The translations under genes were made by a program, and so were the position numbers. Below the pieces are notes generated by a model, which saw only the letters and a program-made list of their open reading frames with translations, was not told the DNA's origin and made no database searches. From NCBI RefSeq assembly GCF_014652095.1, contig NZ_BMYD01000001.1, forward strand, positions 845,466 to 909,465: a stretch of 64,000 nucleotides of DNA, in the 5' to 3' direction. This stretch comes from Cognatilysobacter bugurensis (GTDB lineage Bacteria > Pseudomonadota > Gammaproteobacteria > Xanthomonadales > Xanthomonadaceae). Shown here piece after piece: positions 39,366-48,574 of the stretch (position 1 is its first letter; each line of letters begins with the position of its first letter).

Positions 39366-40459
39366 GAGGGCTCGCCGCCGAGGATGCGGACGATGGAGCG
39401 CGCATAGCGGTCGAGCTGCTCGAGCGCGACCCATTCGTCGGCGGTGTGCGCCTGGGCGATGTCGCCGGGGCCGTAGACGATCGCGGTGAGGCCGGCCGCG
39501 GAGAACAGCGAGGCCTCGGTCCAGAAATCGACCGCGTTGCCGATCGGCAGGTCGAGCGCATCGGCGAGGTCGCGTGCGTCCAGACGGCGCTGTTCGGCAT
39601 CGGCGACGTCGCCGGCCGGCAGCGGCGGGCCGCGGAACGTCTCCTCGTAGCGCTCGACGGTGCCGAGCCTCGCAAGACCGCCAATTTTCTCGTGCAGCGC
39701 ATCGATGGACATCGAGGGCAGCGGCCGGAAGCCGAATCGCACCTCGGCCTCGGGCGCGATCATGTTCGCCTTGATCCCACCTTCGACGCGTCCGATGTTG
39801 AAGCGCAGCCCCGTGAGCCCGCCGAAGCGGCGATGCGATTCGGACTCGACGAACGCGAGCGCATCCGCGCCCCAGCGCATCGCGTGGTGCAGTGCACTCG
39901 CGTGCAGCGCATCCGTGCCCGACGCGTGGCCGGCCGCGCCGCGGAAGCGCATCAGCACCGAGCTGATGCCCCGATGCGCGAGCACGGCCTCGCACTGCGT
40001 GGGCTCGGCGATGATCGCCTCCTCGAAACCGTGCTTGGACGCGATGAAGGCCCCGATGCAGCGCGCGTCATTCGCTTCCTCGTCGGTCGTGAACAGGTAC
40101 GCCGCGTCGCCGTCAGTGACGGCCGCCGCCGCGAGCAGTCCGGCGGCCGCACCCTTGATGTCGCAGGCGCCGAGGCCGACCGCGCGCTCGCCGATGACGC
40201 GCAGGCGCAGCGGGTCGGCTGTCCACGCCGGCGACGCGGGCACGGTGTCGAGGTGCACGTTGAACACGCGGCGCGGTGTACCGCGCACGGCGAGCAGCGA
40301 GACCGCGCCGGCACCGTGATCGGTCACCGTGCAGTCGAAGCCCGGCAACTGCGCGCGCAGGTAGTCGAAGATCCCGTCGGTGCCGATCGCGCGCGGCGGA
40401 TTGCGCGTGTCGAAACCGACAAGTGCGTCGAGGTGGTCGAGGACAGCGGGAAGCATCAT
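39362..40459 (-). CDS. argE: N-acetyl-L-citrulline deacetylase (ArgE-like M20 family)
   Basis: A 365-residue M20 metallopeptidase-family deacetylase. Zinc motifs are visible as [20 protein letters not shown] and TTDEEANDA (catalytic Glu pair), and the dimerisation domain contains [12 protein letters not shown]. In operons that use acetylornithine carbamoyltransferase this enzyme removes the acetyl group from N-acetylcitrulline rather than N-acetylornithine. That is inferred here from the neighbouring argF'-type gene. It is preceded by argG (17-base gap) and overlaps the synthase/kinase gene. Confidence 0.9.
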   Translation of the reverse strand: MMLPAVLDHLDALVGFDTRNPPRAIGTDGIFDYLRAQLPGFDCTVTDHGAGAVSLLAVRGTPRRVFNVHLDTVPASPAWTADPLRLRVIGERAVGLGACDIKGAAAGLLAAAAVTDGDAAYLFTTDEEANDARCIGAFIASKHGFEEAIIAEPTQCEAVLAHRGISSVLMRFRGAAGHASGTDALHASALHHAMRWGADALAFVESESHRRFGGLTGLRFNIGRVEGGIKANMIAPEAEVRFGFRPLPSMSIDALHEKIGGLARLGTVERYEETFRGPPLPAGDVADAEQRRLDARDLADALDLPIGNAVDFWTEASLFSAAGLTAIVYGPGDIAQAHTADEWVALEQLDRYARSIVRILGGEPS

Positions 40460-40476
40460 CGTCGTGTCGCTCCGTT

Positions 40477-41712
40477 TCAGCCGCCCTGACCGCTGCGGTT
40501 CACCTCGGCCCACAGCACCGAGCTCATGCCGAAGAGCTTGATGAAGCCCTCGGCCTCTTCGACGCCCCAGTCCGCGGCCTGCGCATACGTCGCGCCCTTC
40601 GCGTTGAGGATGTGCGGCGAGTCGATCGCGACGGCGTCGACACGGCCGCCGAAGGTTTCGAGGACTACCTCGCCGTTCACCGTCGACTGGCTCGATGCGA
40701 GGAACGCCTCGAGGTTGGTCTTGAGCGGGTCGTGGAAAAAGCCTTCGTACACGAGCTCGACCCACTTGCGCGCGATCTCGGGCTTGAAGCGGTTCTGCTG
40801 CTTGCTTAGCACCGCCTCCTCGAGCGCACGATGTGCCGTCAACAGCGCGACGAGTCCCGGCGCTTCGAACACGATGCGGCCCTTCAGGCCGATTGTCGTG
40901 TCACCGGTGTACATGCCACGGCCGACGCCGTACTTCGCGAACACCGTGTTGAGCCTTGCGAGCAACTCGTGCCCGGCGATGCGCTCCCCGTCCAGCGACA
41001 CCGCCTCGCCGTTCTCGAAGCCCACACGCACTTGCAGCGGCTGCGCCGGCCATTCGCTGCGCGGCGCGCACCAGCCGCGCGCGCCCTCACCCGGCGCCTG
41101 CCAACGGTCGATCTCGCCACCGGACATCGTCAGGCCGAGCAGGTTCTCGTTGATCGTGTACGCCTTCTGTTTGGCGCGCACGGCGAATCCGCGCCCCTCG
41201 AGATAGGCCTGCTCGTACGCACGCACCTCGGTGTGCTCCTTCTGGATCTCGCGGATCGGCGCCACGATGCGGTAGTCACCGAGCGCCTTGACCGCGAGGT
41301 CGAAGCGGACCTGGTCGTTGCCCATGCCGGTGCAGCCGTGGGCGATCGCGTTCGTGCCCAGCTCGGCGCAACGCTGCAGCGCTGCATCGACGATGAGGTA
41401 GCGGTCGGAGACGAGCAACGGGTACTGCCCCTGATAGCCCTCGCCCGCCCACACGAACGGCTTGACGAAGCCGGTCCAGATTGCCGGGCCTCCGCCGACG
41501 GTGACGTGCGACGACACGCCGAGTTCGGCGGCGCGTTGCTCGATGAAGGCACGCTCCTCGGCGTCCACGCCGCCGGTGTCGGCGAACACGGTGTGCACGG
41601 TCCAGCCCTGCTCCTGCAGGTAAGGCACGCAGAAGCTGGTGTCGAGGCCGCCGGAGAACGCGAGGACGATGTCGCGGGCCTGGGCGGCGAAAGTGGCGGT
41701 GGAGTCGGTCAT
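40477..41712 (-). CDS. argG: Argininosuccinate synthase
   Basis: A 411-residue ATP-dependent ligase joining citrulline and aspartate. The PP-loop motif [16 protein letters not shown] lies near residue 17. [16 protein letters not shown] and the citrulline-binding [10 protein letters not shown] region are recognisable. The ATG at 41712 was chosen because it gives the usual short N-terminus. It sits 37 bases after argF'. Confidence 0.94.
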   Translation of the reverse strand: MTDSTATFAAQARDIVLAFSGGLDTSFCVPYLQEQGWTVHTVFADTGGVDAEERAFIEQRAAELGVSSHVTVGGGPAIWTGFVKPFVWAGEGYQGQYPLLVSDRYLIVDAALQRCAELGTNAIAHGCTGMGNDQVRFDLAVKALGDYRIVAPIREIQKEHTEVRAYEQAYLEGRGFAVRAKQKAYTINENLLGLTMSGGEIDRWQAPGEGARGWCAPRSEWPAQPLQVRVGFENGEAVSLDGERIAGHELLARLNTVFAKYGVGRGMYTGDTTIGLKGRIVFEAPGLVALLTAHRALEEAVLSKQQNRFKPEIARKWVELVYEGFFHDPLKTNLEAFLASSQSTVNGEVVLETFGGRVDAVAIDSPHILNAKGATYAQAADWGVEEAEGFIKLFGMSSVLWAEVNRSGQGG

Positions 41713-41749
41713 GTCGGGTCCGGAGGCGAAGGAATAGTCGGAGTGCGGT

Positions 41750-42766
41750 TCAGCGCTGCGGCGCGTGGCGGATGAGGTCGGCCATGACCGCCTTCTGCAC
41801 GTGCAGGCGGTTCTCGGCCTCGTGGATCGCGATGCAGCGCGGCGAATCCATGACCGCATCGGTGGCCTTGACGTTGCGGCGCAGCGGCAGGCAGTGGCTG
41901 AACACGCCGTCGTTCGTGAGCGCCATCTTTCGCTCGTCGACGATGAAGTGCTTGAACTCGTCGCGGATCGGCTTTTCCGCGTCCCAGTTGCCGAAGTACG
42001 GCAGCGCGCCCCAACTCTTCGCGTACACCACGTCCGCGCCGGAGTACGCGCTGTCGATCTCGTGGCTGACCTGCAGCGAGCCGCCGCTCTCGGCCACGTT
42101 CGCTTCGGCCCAGCCCATGTAGCGCTCGTCGAGCACGTATTCGGGCGTCGGGCATAACAGCGTCACGTCCATGCCGAGGCGCGTGGCGATCGTCAGCGCG
42201 GAGTTCGCAACGGCCGTGTTGAGCGCCTTGGGGTGATAGGTCCAGGTCAGCACGAATTTCTTGCCGCGCAGGTCGGTCGTGCCGAAGTGCTCCTGCAGCG
42301 CGAGCGCGTGGGCGAGTTCCTGACACGGGTGGGTAATCGTCTCCATGTTGATCACCGGCACCGGCGAGTACTTCGCAAAGCCCTGCAGCACGCGATCCCG
42401 CCGGTCGGCCGCCCAGTCCACGAACTTCGGAAACGCACGCACGCCGATCAGGTCGACGTAACGGCCGAGCACCTGCGCGACTTCCGCGATGTGCTCCTCG
42501 GCCTCGCCGTCCATAACGGTGCCGAAGTCGAACTCGATCGGCCAGGCGTCCTTGCCCGGTTGCAGCACGACGGCATGACCGCCGAGCTGGAACGCGCCCA
42601 CCTCGAAGCTCGTGCGCGTGCGAAGCGAGGGGTTGAAGAACACGAGGGCGATGGATCGCCCCTTGAGCTGGTCGCCGAAGCGGCTGCGCTTGAACTCGGT
42701 GGCCTGCGCGAGCACAGCGTCGAGCTCGGCGCGGGTCCAGTCCTGGGTGTTGAGGAAATGGCGCAT
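41750..42766 (-). CDS. argF': N-acetyl-L-ornithine carbamoyltransferase (AOTCase)
   Basis: A 338-residue transcarbamylase carbamoylating N-acetylornithine to N-acetylcitrulline. The carbamoyl-phosphate motif is [13 protein letters not shown], with HPCQELAHA and HCLPLRRN further on. The GKDAWPIEF segment, whose Glu in the Xanthomonas campestris enzyme limits the substrate to acetylornithine, and the [16 protein letters not shown] loop separate it from ordinary ornithine transcarbamylases. It is first in the arginine operon. Upstream lies a leader region with an attenuator-like structure; no space for a promoter exists between that hairpin and this ATG. Confidence 0.95.
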   Translation of the reverse strand: MRHFLNTQDWTRAELDAVLAQATEFKRSRFGDQLKGRSIALVFFNPSLRTRTSFEVGAFQLGGHAVVLQPGKDAWPIEFDFGTVMDGEAEEHIAEVAQVLGRYVDLIGVRAFPKFVDWAADRRDRVLQGFAKYSPVPVINMETITHPCQELAHALALQEHFGTTDLRGKKFVLTWTYHPKALNTAVANSALTIATRLGMDVTLLCPTPEYVLDERYMGWAEANVAESGGSLQVSHEIDSAYSGADVVYAKSWGALPYFGNWDAEKPIRDEFKHFIVDERKMALTNDGVFSHCLPLRRNVKATDAVMDSPRCIAIHEAENRLHVQKAVMADLIRHAPQR

Positions 42767-42808
42767 GGGTCGAAGGTCCTTGTGAATTCGAAGCGCCGGG
42801 CGAAAAAC

Positions 42809-42862
42809 AAAAAAGCCCAGCGCGGTGGCTGGGCTTTTCGGATCGCACCGGGATTCGGTGCG
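42809..42862 (-). promoter_or_regulatory. Attenuator-like terminator and companion hairpin in the argF' leader
   Basis: On the minus strand a hairpin with an 8-bp stem (AGCCCAGC/GCTGGGCT, 42814-42835) is followed by TTTTTTGTTTTTC, ending about 40 bases before the argF' ATG. A second perfect hairpin (CGCACCG/CGGTGCG, 42844-42862) lies just upstream. The sequence GCTGGGT at 42882-42888, at the end of the leader reading frame, can pair with the 5' arm of the terminator (GCCCAGC) as an antiterminator. It reads like a ribosome-controlled attenuator. A plain terminator of the upstream gene is the simpler alternative. Confidence 0.6.
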
Positions 42863-42879
42863 CGAATGGCGAGACGCCG

Positions 42880-42981
42880 TTACCCAGCTCGGAGCGGGAA
42901 CGGTCGACGCGCGCGCGAGGTCATGCCTGCCGCCATGTAGGCGGAGGTCAGGATGTCGGCGTCGGCGCGGAGGTGCGTCAT
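42880..42981 (-). CDS. Putative arginine-sensing leader peptide of the arg operon
   Basis: A 33-codon frame, ATG to TAA, lies between the upstream gene and the hairpins described at 42809-42862. Its last third, TSRARRPFPLRAG, has four Arg codons within nine positions, including two CGA codons. The Gly-Ala codons at the very end form the antiterminator strand. No strong ribosome-binding site precedes the ATG at 42981, and internal ATGs exist. Support is structural rather than coding statistics, so it may be spurious. Confidence 0.4.
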   Translation of the reverse strand: MTHLRADADILTSAYMAAGMTSRARRPFPLRAG

Positions 42982-43028
42982 GAGGGCGCGGATGCTCGCA
43001 CGCGCATCCGCCCCGCGCAAGCCCTTCT

Positions 43029-43475
43029 TCACGGCGTGCGCACGCCCGGCATGACCGGAACGACTGAGACACGGATGCGCAGGCGGTTTCCGGGGTCTTC
43101 AGGCAGGCGCGAGCGGTACTTCGCACCGCGGTAGGTGTAGTCGACGTCGTAGGCGATGGGTCGACGGAACTCACGCGCGACCGGAACCGAGCGGCAGTTC
43201 TCCTCGCCCTCGGTCGTGCTCTGGTTGCGCCGCCAGGCGTCCTTGACCGCCCCGACGACGCGCGAGAGCTTGTTGTCGCCCTCGGGGTTCGGCGACTGGT
43301 CACACTGCGTTTCCATGCGGGTTGCCGTGAGCGTCTGGTAGACCGGCGTGACCCGCAGCACCTGCGCATATGCGAAGCGTACGTTCTCCGCCAGCAGCAC
43401 CGTCGTCTGCTGCGCTTGCGCGGCGCTCGACAGCGCCAGCATGAGCAGCAGTGGCAGTGGACGCATTCGCGTCAT
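43029..43475 (-). CDS. Small exported protein, UmoD/glycine-zipper-like without the zipper
   Basis: A 148-residue protein with a signal peptide ([20 protein letters not shown]). The segments [18 protein letters not shown] and [30 protein letters not shown] resemble UmoD-type envelope proteins. In those, the two blocks flank a Gly-zipper membrane element; here the middle part ([20 protein letters not shown]) has no such zipper. The start at 43475 is chosen for the signal peptide; an ATG three codons on is equally possible. It precedes the arg leader on the same strand and diverges from cysS. Function unknown; family assignment tentative. Confidence 0.6.
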   Translation of the reverse strand: MTRMRPLPLLLMLALSSAAQAQQTTVLLAENVRFAYAQVLRVTPVYQTLTATRMETQCDQSPNPEGDNKLSRVVGAVKDAWRRNQSTTEGEENCRSVPVAREFRRPIAYDVDYTYRGAKYRSRLPEDPGNRLRIRVSVVPVMPGVRTP

Positions 43476-43608
43476 CGGTGGGGGGCATCCCGTAGACAGG
43501 TTCATGAAGTGTATTCGCCAACGCCGTGTACGGCCTGAATCGGCGCTGTCGCCGGCCGATGCACATCGCACGATCGGTAGAATGGTGGAGGTCCACGACG
43601 GCTTCGCC

Positions 43609-44976
43609 ATGACCCTGCATCTCTACAACAGCCTGACGCGCCGCGTCGACCCGTTCTCGCCGCTCGACCCGGCCCGGCCTACGATGTATGTCTGCGGCCC
43701 CACGGTCTACAACTACGTGCACATTGGCAATGCGCGCGGGCCCGTCGTGTTCGGCGTGCTCGCCGATCTGTTGCGCCGGCGATACGGTGCGCTGGCGTAC
43801 GCGCGCAACATCACCGACGTCGACGACAAGATCAACGCGGCGGCCAGCGAAGCCGGGGTGCCGATCTCGACGATCACCGACCGCTTTGCCGCGGCGTATC
43901 GCGAGGACATGGCGGCACTCGGCGTGCAACTGCCCGACATCGAGCCGACCGCGACGGGCCACATCCCGCACATGATCGAGATGATCGGGCGGCTGATCGA
44001 TGCCGGTCACGCGTACGCGGCCCAGGGGCACGTGCTGTTTGCGGTTGCGAGCTTCGAAGGCTACGGCAAGCTGTCGCGCCGCGACGTGGACGACATGCTC
44101 GCCGGTGCCCGCGTCGAAGTGGCGCCGTACAAGCGCGATCCGGGCGATTTCGTGCTTTGGAAGCCCTCCACCGAGGCGCTGCCGGGTTGGGACTCGCCGT
44201 GGGGCCGCGGCCGACCGGGCTGGCACATCGAGTGCTCCGCGATGGCGGCGGCTCACCTAGGCGAGACGATCGACATCCACGCCGGCGGCGTCGACCTGCA
44301 GTTCCCGCATCACGAGAACGAGATCGCGCAGAGCGAATGCGCGCACGGTGGCAGGACGTTCGCGCGCTGGTGGGTGCACAACGGCATGCTCAACTTCGGC
44401 GGCACGAAGATGAGCAAGTCGATCGGCAACATCGAAAAGGTGCACGATCTCGTGCGCGCGCACCCGCCGGAGGCGCTTCGCTACGCGCTGCTCAGCGCGC
44501 ATTATCGCCAGCCGCTCGAGTGGTCGGCTGCGCTCATCGAACAGAGCGTGCGCACGCTCGACCGCCTTTACGGCACGCTGCGCGACCTTGTCGAGGTCGA
44601 ATCGGCCACGGCGATCCCCGCATCGATCGAAGCCGCGCTCGACGACGACCTCAACACACCGCAAGCGCTGGCCGAGCTGTCGCGCATCGCCGGTGACGCG
44701 CGCAAGGCCGAATCCATCGAAGAGCGCGCACGGCTCAAGTCCGCGCTGCTCGGCGCCGGCCTTGCGCTCGGGCTGCTGCAGCAGGCGCCCGCCGAGTGGT
44801 TCGCACGTGGCGCCGCAGATGACGATGACGGACGCATCCAGGCCCTGGTCGACGAGCGGAACGAGGCGAAGCGCACGCGCGACTTCGCGCGGGCCGATGC
44901 GATCCGCGCGCAGCTTGCCGCGGAAGGCGTGCTGCTCGAGGACACACCCCAGGGCGTGCGCTGGCGCAGGGCCTGA
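43609..44976 (+). CDS. cysS: Cysteinyl-tRNA synthetase
   Basis: A 455-residue class I synthetase. The HIGH-type motif is [10 protein letters not shown], the KMSKS motif is [10 protein letters not shown], and the zinc/cysteine-binding [10 protein letters not shown] and WHIECSAM segments are intact. [12 protein letters not shown] is diagnostic. The start at 43609 fits other CysS N-termini ([11 protein letters not shown]). An in-frame ATG at 43582 is possible, but it overlaps a TAGAAT sequence (43578-43583) that could be the -10 box, which would put it upstream of the transcript. Confidence 0.95.
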   Translation: MTLHLYNSLTRRVDPFSPLDPARPTMYVCGPTVYNYVHIGNARGPVVFGVLADLLRRRYGALAYARNITDVDDKINAAASEAGVPISTITDRFAAAYREDMAALGVQLPDIEPTATGHIPHMIEMIGRLIDAGHAYAAQGHVLFAVASFEGYGKLSRRDVDDMLAGARVEVAPYKRDPGDFVLWKPSTEALPGWDSPWGRGRPGWHIECSAMAAAHLGETIDIHAGGVDLQFPHHENEIAQSECAHGGRTFARWWVHNGMLNFGGTKMSKSIGNIEKVHDLVRAHPPEALRYALLSAHYRQPLEWSAALIEQSVRTLDRLYGTLRDLVEVESATAIPASIEAALDDDLNTPQALAELSRIAGDARKAESIEERARLKSALLGAGLALGLLQQAPAEWFARGAADDDDGRIQALVDERNEAKRTRDFARADAIRAQLAAEGVLLEDTPQGVRWRRA

Positions 44977-45046
44977 TCCGCGGTCCGACCGCCGACGTCG
45001 CGCCTGCCGCCTGCGCGGGCCATGCACGATCCTCCAGGAGTTCGAC

Positions 45047-45484
45047 TTGAATCCCTCGCCTTTCCCACTCGAACCCACCGCCGTCGAGGCGCAGGCTGCG
45101 ATCCGCGAGGAGTTCGCGTTCTTCTCCGATTGGTCCGAGCGGTACCAGTACCTCATCGACCTCGGCCGCAAGCTCCCGCCGTTTCCCGACGAGTGGCGCA
45201 CGGAGGAGCATCGGCTCCAGGGCTGCCAGTCGATGGTGTGGATCGTGCCGCAAGGGGACGCCTCGAAGCTGGTGTTCCACGCGTCGAGCGATTCGGCGAT
45301 CGTGTCCGGGCTCGTGTATCTCGCACTTCGGGTGTACTCGCACCGGAGCGCGGACGAGATCGTCGCAACGGAGGCTGACTACATCGGCGACATCGGACTG
45401 GCCAAGCACCTTTCGCCGAGCCGGAGCAATGGGCTCGCGGCGCTGCTCGCGTTCATCCGCGAATACGCACACCGGCAACGTTGA
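45047..45484 (+). CDS. sufE: SufE-family cysteine desulfuration protein
   Basis: A 145-residue sulfur-acceptor protein that takes persulfide sulfur from a cysteine desulfurase (SufS/CsdA) for Fe-S cluster assembly. The acceptor Cys is in HRLQGCQSMVWI near residue 50; EEFAFFSDWSERYQYLIDLG is the family N-terminus. A TTG at 45047 is the probable start, six bases after AGGAG; no ATG or GTG fits. It overlaps the next gene by four bases. No suf operon is nearby. Confidence 0.88.
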   Translation: MNPSPFPLEPTAVEAQAAIREEFAFFSDWSERYQYLIDLGRKLPPFPDEWRTEEHRLQGCQSMVWIVPQGDASKLVFHASSDSAIVSGLVYLALRVYSHRSADEIVATEADYIGDIGLAKHLSPSRSNGLAALLAFIREYAHRQR

Positions 45485-46731
45485 GCGCGGTGCCCGCCGG
45501 CGCGGCCGAGGTGCTGCGCAACCGCACCTTCCTCGTGCTTCTGGGCTACCGCATCCTCGCGATGCTCTCGTACCAGATCGTCGCGGTGACGGTCGGCTGG
45601 CACGTCTACGAACTCACGCGCGACCCGCTGTCGCTCGGGCTGATCGGTCTGGCCGAGGTGGTGCCGTACATCGGCTTCGCGCTTTTTGCAGGCTATGCGG
45701 TCGACCACCTGCCGAGGCGCAGACTCGGCATGGCCGCCTGCATCGGCCTGTTTCTGACGACGATGCTGCTCGCGGCGGTGGCGGCCGGCGTGTTGCCAGC
45801 GGGATTTGCCGGCCTGTCGACGCTCACGATCTACGCGGCCATCGCGCTCAACGGCGTGGTGCGCGCGTTTCTCGGCCCCGTCTACGTGTCGCTGTTCGCG
45901 CGCGTGCTGCCGCGCGAGCACTTCGCGCGCGGCGCAGGCATCGGCAGCGTCGTCATGCAGACAGGGCTGGTCGTCGGGCCGGCACTCGGCGGTGCCCTCG
46001 TTGGGTGGAGCGGCAAGACCACCGCCTACCTGGTCTCCGCAGGCTTCGCGCTCGCGGCCGCGGCAACCATTATTTCGCTGCGCATCCCGGATCCGCCGCC
46101 GCCCGAGCATCGCGCGCCGGTTCTGAAGAGCATCGGCGAGGGGCTGCGCTTCGTGCTTCGCCAACCGGTCGTGCTCGGCGCGCAGGCGCTGGACATGTTC
46201 TCGGTGCTGTTCGGCGGTGCGGTCGCCCTGCTGCCGGCCTTCATCAACGAGGTGGTGCACGAAGGGCCTGAAGCGCTCGGGATCCTGCGTGCGGCCCCGG
46301 CGGCGGGTGCGGTGATCGCCGGGGCCTGGCTTGCGCGCCACCCGCCGGAGCGCAACGCGGGTCGCCTGCTGCTGTTCGCCGTGGCCGGTTTCGGCCTGTG
46401 CATCATCGGGTTCGGGCTCTCGGACGTGTTCTGGCTGTCGGCTGCGATGCTCGCCCTGTCCGGCGTGTTCGACGGCATCTCCGTCGTGGTGCGATCCACG
46501 ATCCTGCAGCTCGCAACGCCCGATGCGATGCGGGGGCGAGTTGCGTCGATCAACGGCATCTTCATCGGCTCGTCGAACGAGCTCGGTGCGTTCGAGTCGG
46601 GTGTTGCCGCACGGCTGATGGGGCTGGTGCCGTCGATCGTCTTCGGCGGCTGCATGACGCTCGTCGTCGTCGCAACTACCGCGCGTCTCGCACCGGCGCT
46701 GCGCCGCTTGAATCTGCGCGACCTGCACTGA
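45481..46731 (+). CDS. MFS exporter (EntS/MdtH-like)
   Basis: A 416-residue major facilitator protein with about twelve hydrophobic segments. The loop 2-3 region reads FAGYAVDHLPRRRLGM, a variant of the DR-rich MFS signature, and GSVVMQTGLVVGPALGGALVG matches a typical helix-5 motif of drug or siderophore exporters such as EntS. A TTG overlapping the sufE stop (TTGA), or a GTG three codons later, begins translation. Substrate unknown. Confidence 0.75.
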   Translation: MSAVPAGAAEVLRNRTFLVLLGYRILAMLSYQIVAVTVGWHVYELTRDPLSLGLIGLAEVVPYIGFALFAGYAVDHLPRRRLGMAACIGLFLTTMLLAAVAAGVLPAGFAGLSTLTIYAAIALNGVVRAFLGPVYVSLFARVLPREHFARGAGIGSVVMQTGLVVGPALGGALVGWSGKTTAYLVSAGFALAAAATIISLRIPDPPPPEHRAPVLKSIGEGLRFVLRQPVVLGAQALDMFSVLFGGAVALLPAFINEVVHEGPEALGILRAAPAAGAVIAGAWLARHPPERNAGRLLLFAVAGFGLCIIGFGLSDVFWLSAAMLALSGVFDGISVVVRSTILQLATPDAMRGRVASINGIFIGSSNELGAFESGVAARLMGLVPSIVFGGCMTLVVVATTARLAPALRRLNLRDLH

Positions 46732-46892
46732 GGGCCATCGCGGTCCACGGCTGTGGCCGCGCGGCCGCAATCCCGCCGCGCGCAGTCATGGCGTGTGCGT
46801 AGTGCTATCAAAGCGCGGCGGCCTCCGTGGATGACGCAGAGCAATGCCTCCGGGCCAGCGCCCCGTCCAGGCGGCATGTCTCCCCGCACAAA

Positions 46893-46922
46893 CGACAAGC
46901 CCCGCCGGAGCGGGGCCTGTCG
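46893..46922. terminator. Terminator hairpin downstream of dksA
   Basis: An interrupted 12-bp stem (CGACA-A-GCCCCGC / GCGGGGC-C-TGTCG, loop CGGA) lies 21 bases after the dksA stop and is followed on the minus strand by a short TTT run. Confidence 0.65.
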
Positions 46923-46943
46923 ATCTCGGCGCTCGCAATCGCG

Positions 46944-48032
46944 TCAGTCGCCCATCTGCTTCTGCAGGTGTTCCCAGCGCTCCTGCGCGTCGATCGTGCG
47001 CTCGGCGGTGAGACGCGCTTCGAGGCGCTCCAGGCCGATTTCCTCGCCAGTGTCGACGCAGAAGCCGTAGTCGCCGGAATCGACGCGCTTGAGGGTGCTG
47101 TCGATCTTGCTGATCAGCTTGCGGTAGCGGTCGCGGGTGCGCAGCTCGAGCGAGTTCTCGGTTTCGCGCGTTGCGCGCTCCGCCTCGTCGCCGACATCGC
47201 GCACTTCGTCCTTGAGGTTCTCGATCGTCTGCTTCGATTCCTCGACGAGGTCCGTGCGCCACTGGATCAGGCGCTGGCGGAAGTACTCGAGCTGCAGCGG
47301 GCTCATGTACTCCTCGTCGGCTGCCGGGCGGTAGCCCTCTGGCACGATCGGACGGCCGGTGGCTTTGTCGGTCTTGAAGTCCACCTGACGGGGCTCGCCC
47401 TTCTTCTCGGTGTCCTGTGAACGCGCGGCGACGGCAACCGCCACCTTGCCCGCGGGCTTCGTGGCCGCGGCGGTCTTGGCCGGTGCAGCCGGCTTCTTGT
47501 TGGTCATGTCCTGTTCCTGAGCCTTGGGCGATGCCGCGCGGGACGCAGTGGCGGTCGCCGTTTTCTTCGCCACCGCCGGCGCGGACGCCTGGTTCGGTGT
47601 CGGGGTGGAGGTCGACGGGACCTTGGAGGCCGCCGTCTTTACGGGCGACGACGCGGACTTTGACGCATTCGCCGAAGTCTTCGTCGCCGCGGCGATCTTT
47701 TTAGAGGCCGGCGCTGGCGCCGACGTGGAAGCGCCGCTTTGAGCCGCCGATGCCTTCTTTGCCGGCACCTGGCCTGCCGCCGTCTTCTTGGCAGCCGCGG
47801 TCGTGGCAGGCGACTTCTTGGATGGCGCCTTGGTCGCCGGCGCTTGCTTTGCGACTGCTTTCTTCGCGGGCGCCTTTTTTGCCGCCACCTTGTTTACCGC
47901 CTTCGCCGCTTTTTTAGCGACTGCCTTCTTGACGACCTTTTTCGCGACGACCTTTTTCGCAGCCGGCTGCTTTGCAGGAGCGGCTTTCTTGGCGGCCTTG
48001 GCGGCCTTTTTCGCGGTTTTTTTGGCTGCCAC
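46944..48032 (-). CDS. dksA: DksA-family RNA-polymerase-binding factor with long Lys/Ala-rich N-terminal extension
   Basis: A 362-residue protein. The C-terminal 145 residues are DksA: MSPLQLEYFRQRLIQW, the coiled coil through ENLKDEVRDVGDEAERAT, and SGDYGFCVDTGEEIGLERLE. DksA enters the secondary channel of RNA polymerase and, with ppGpp, mediates the stringent response. Only one of the four zinc cysteines remains (FCVDTG; TIDAQ), so this form should fold without zinc. The first 200 residues are a low-complexity K/A/P-rich tail (KKAAKAAKKAAPAK and similar) like histone H1 or AlgP, suggesting DNA binding. Divergent from yidD. Confidence 0.92.
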   Translation of the reverse strand: MAAKKTAKKAAKAAKKAAPAKQPAAKKVVAKKVVKKAVAKKAAKAVNKVAAKKAPAKKAVAKQAPATKAPSKKSPATTAAAKKTAAGQVPAKKASAAQSGASTSAPAPASKKIAAATKTSANASKSASSPVKTAASKVPSTSTPTPNQASAPAVAKKTATATASRAASPKAQEQDMTNKKPAAPAKTAAATKPAGKVAVAVAARSQDTEKKGEPRQVDFKTDKATGRPIVPEGYRPAADEEYMSPLQLEYFRQRLIQWRTDLVEESKQTIENLKDEVRDVGDEAERATRETENSLELRTRDRYRKLISKIDSTLKRVDSGDYGFCVDTGEEIGLERLEARLTAERTIDAQERWEHLQKQMGD

Positions 48033-48310
48033 GGGCGGCGTGTCCTTCTATTCCCTGGTGACGGGAAAGCGCGCTGTTATACCCTGCCGCGCCCCCTGCA
48101 GCAACCGCGCCGAATGGCACTCTCGCGAGCACCGCACGACGCGAAATACGACGGGAATCGCGGTCTTTCGCGGGTTGTCTACGCGCTGCGCAGCGACCTG
48201 GGCTGTATGCGGCGCTCCTGCTCTAACACGCGACCGGGCGCCCGCGGCGGCCATCGTCCACACTGGACGTTAATCGCGACGGATGCACCCTGTCGCCCAT
48301 CATCGACCGC

Positions 48311-48574
48311 ATGCATCAAGTCGCCGTGATCGAACGCATCCTCATTGCCATGCTGCGCGGCTACAAGCGGTGGATCAGCCCGCTGCTCGGGCCGCGCTGC
48401 CGGTTCTACCCCACGTGCTCGGCCTATGCGATGCAGGCCATCGCGCGCTACGGTGCTCTGCGCGGCAGCTGGCTCACTGCGCGACGCTTGTTGCGCTGCC
48501 ATCCGCTGCACCCGGGCGGGCACGACCCCGTGCCGGCGCCTCCCCACTCCCACCCGCCGCAAGGAAACGACTGA
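48311..48574 (+). CDS. yidD: Membrane protein insertion efficiency factor YidD
   Basis: An 87-residue protein with an amphipathic N-terminal helix ([22 protein letters not shown]) and the family motif [16 protein letters not shown], followed by [17 protein letters not shown]. YidD assists YidC-dependent insertion. It is normally found beside rnpA/yidC; here it stands alone, and its stop overlaps the dihydroorotase start by one base. Confidence 0.93.
   Translation: MHQVAVIERILIAMLRGYKRWISPLLGPRCRFYPTCSAYAMQAIARYGALRGSWLTARRLLRCHPLHPGGHDPVPAPPHSHPPQGND

Noticed and set aside
37983-39995. Extension of the synthase/kinase frame upstream to 670 codons
   Set aside because: The extra N-terminus lies inside the deacetylase gene in another frame and is Arg-rich nonsense. 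The GTG overlapping the deacetylase stop is preferred.
42809-42840. Simple terminator of the 43029-43475 gene only
   Set aside because: Not excluded, but it would leave argF' with no promoter in the remaining 40 bases, so an attenuator is the better explanation. Recorded as the main alternative.
47400-48030. Possible DNA tandem repeats or CRISPR-like array
   Set aside because: The repetition is low-complexity Lys/Ala/Pro coding sequence of the dksA N-terminal tail, with irregular spacing and no conserved repeat-spacer structure.
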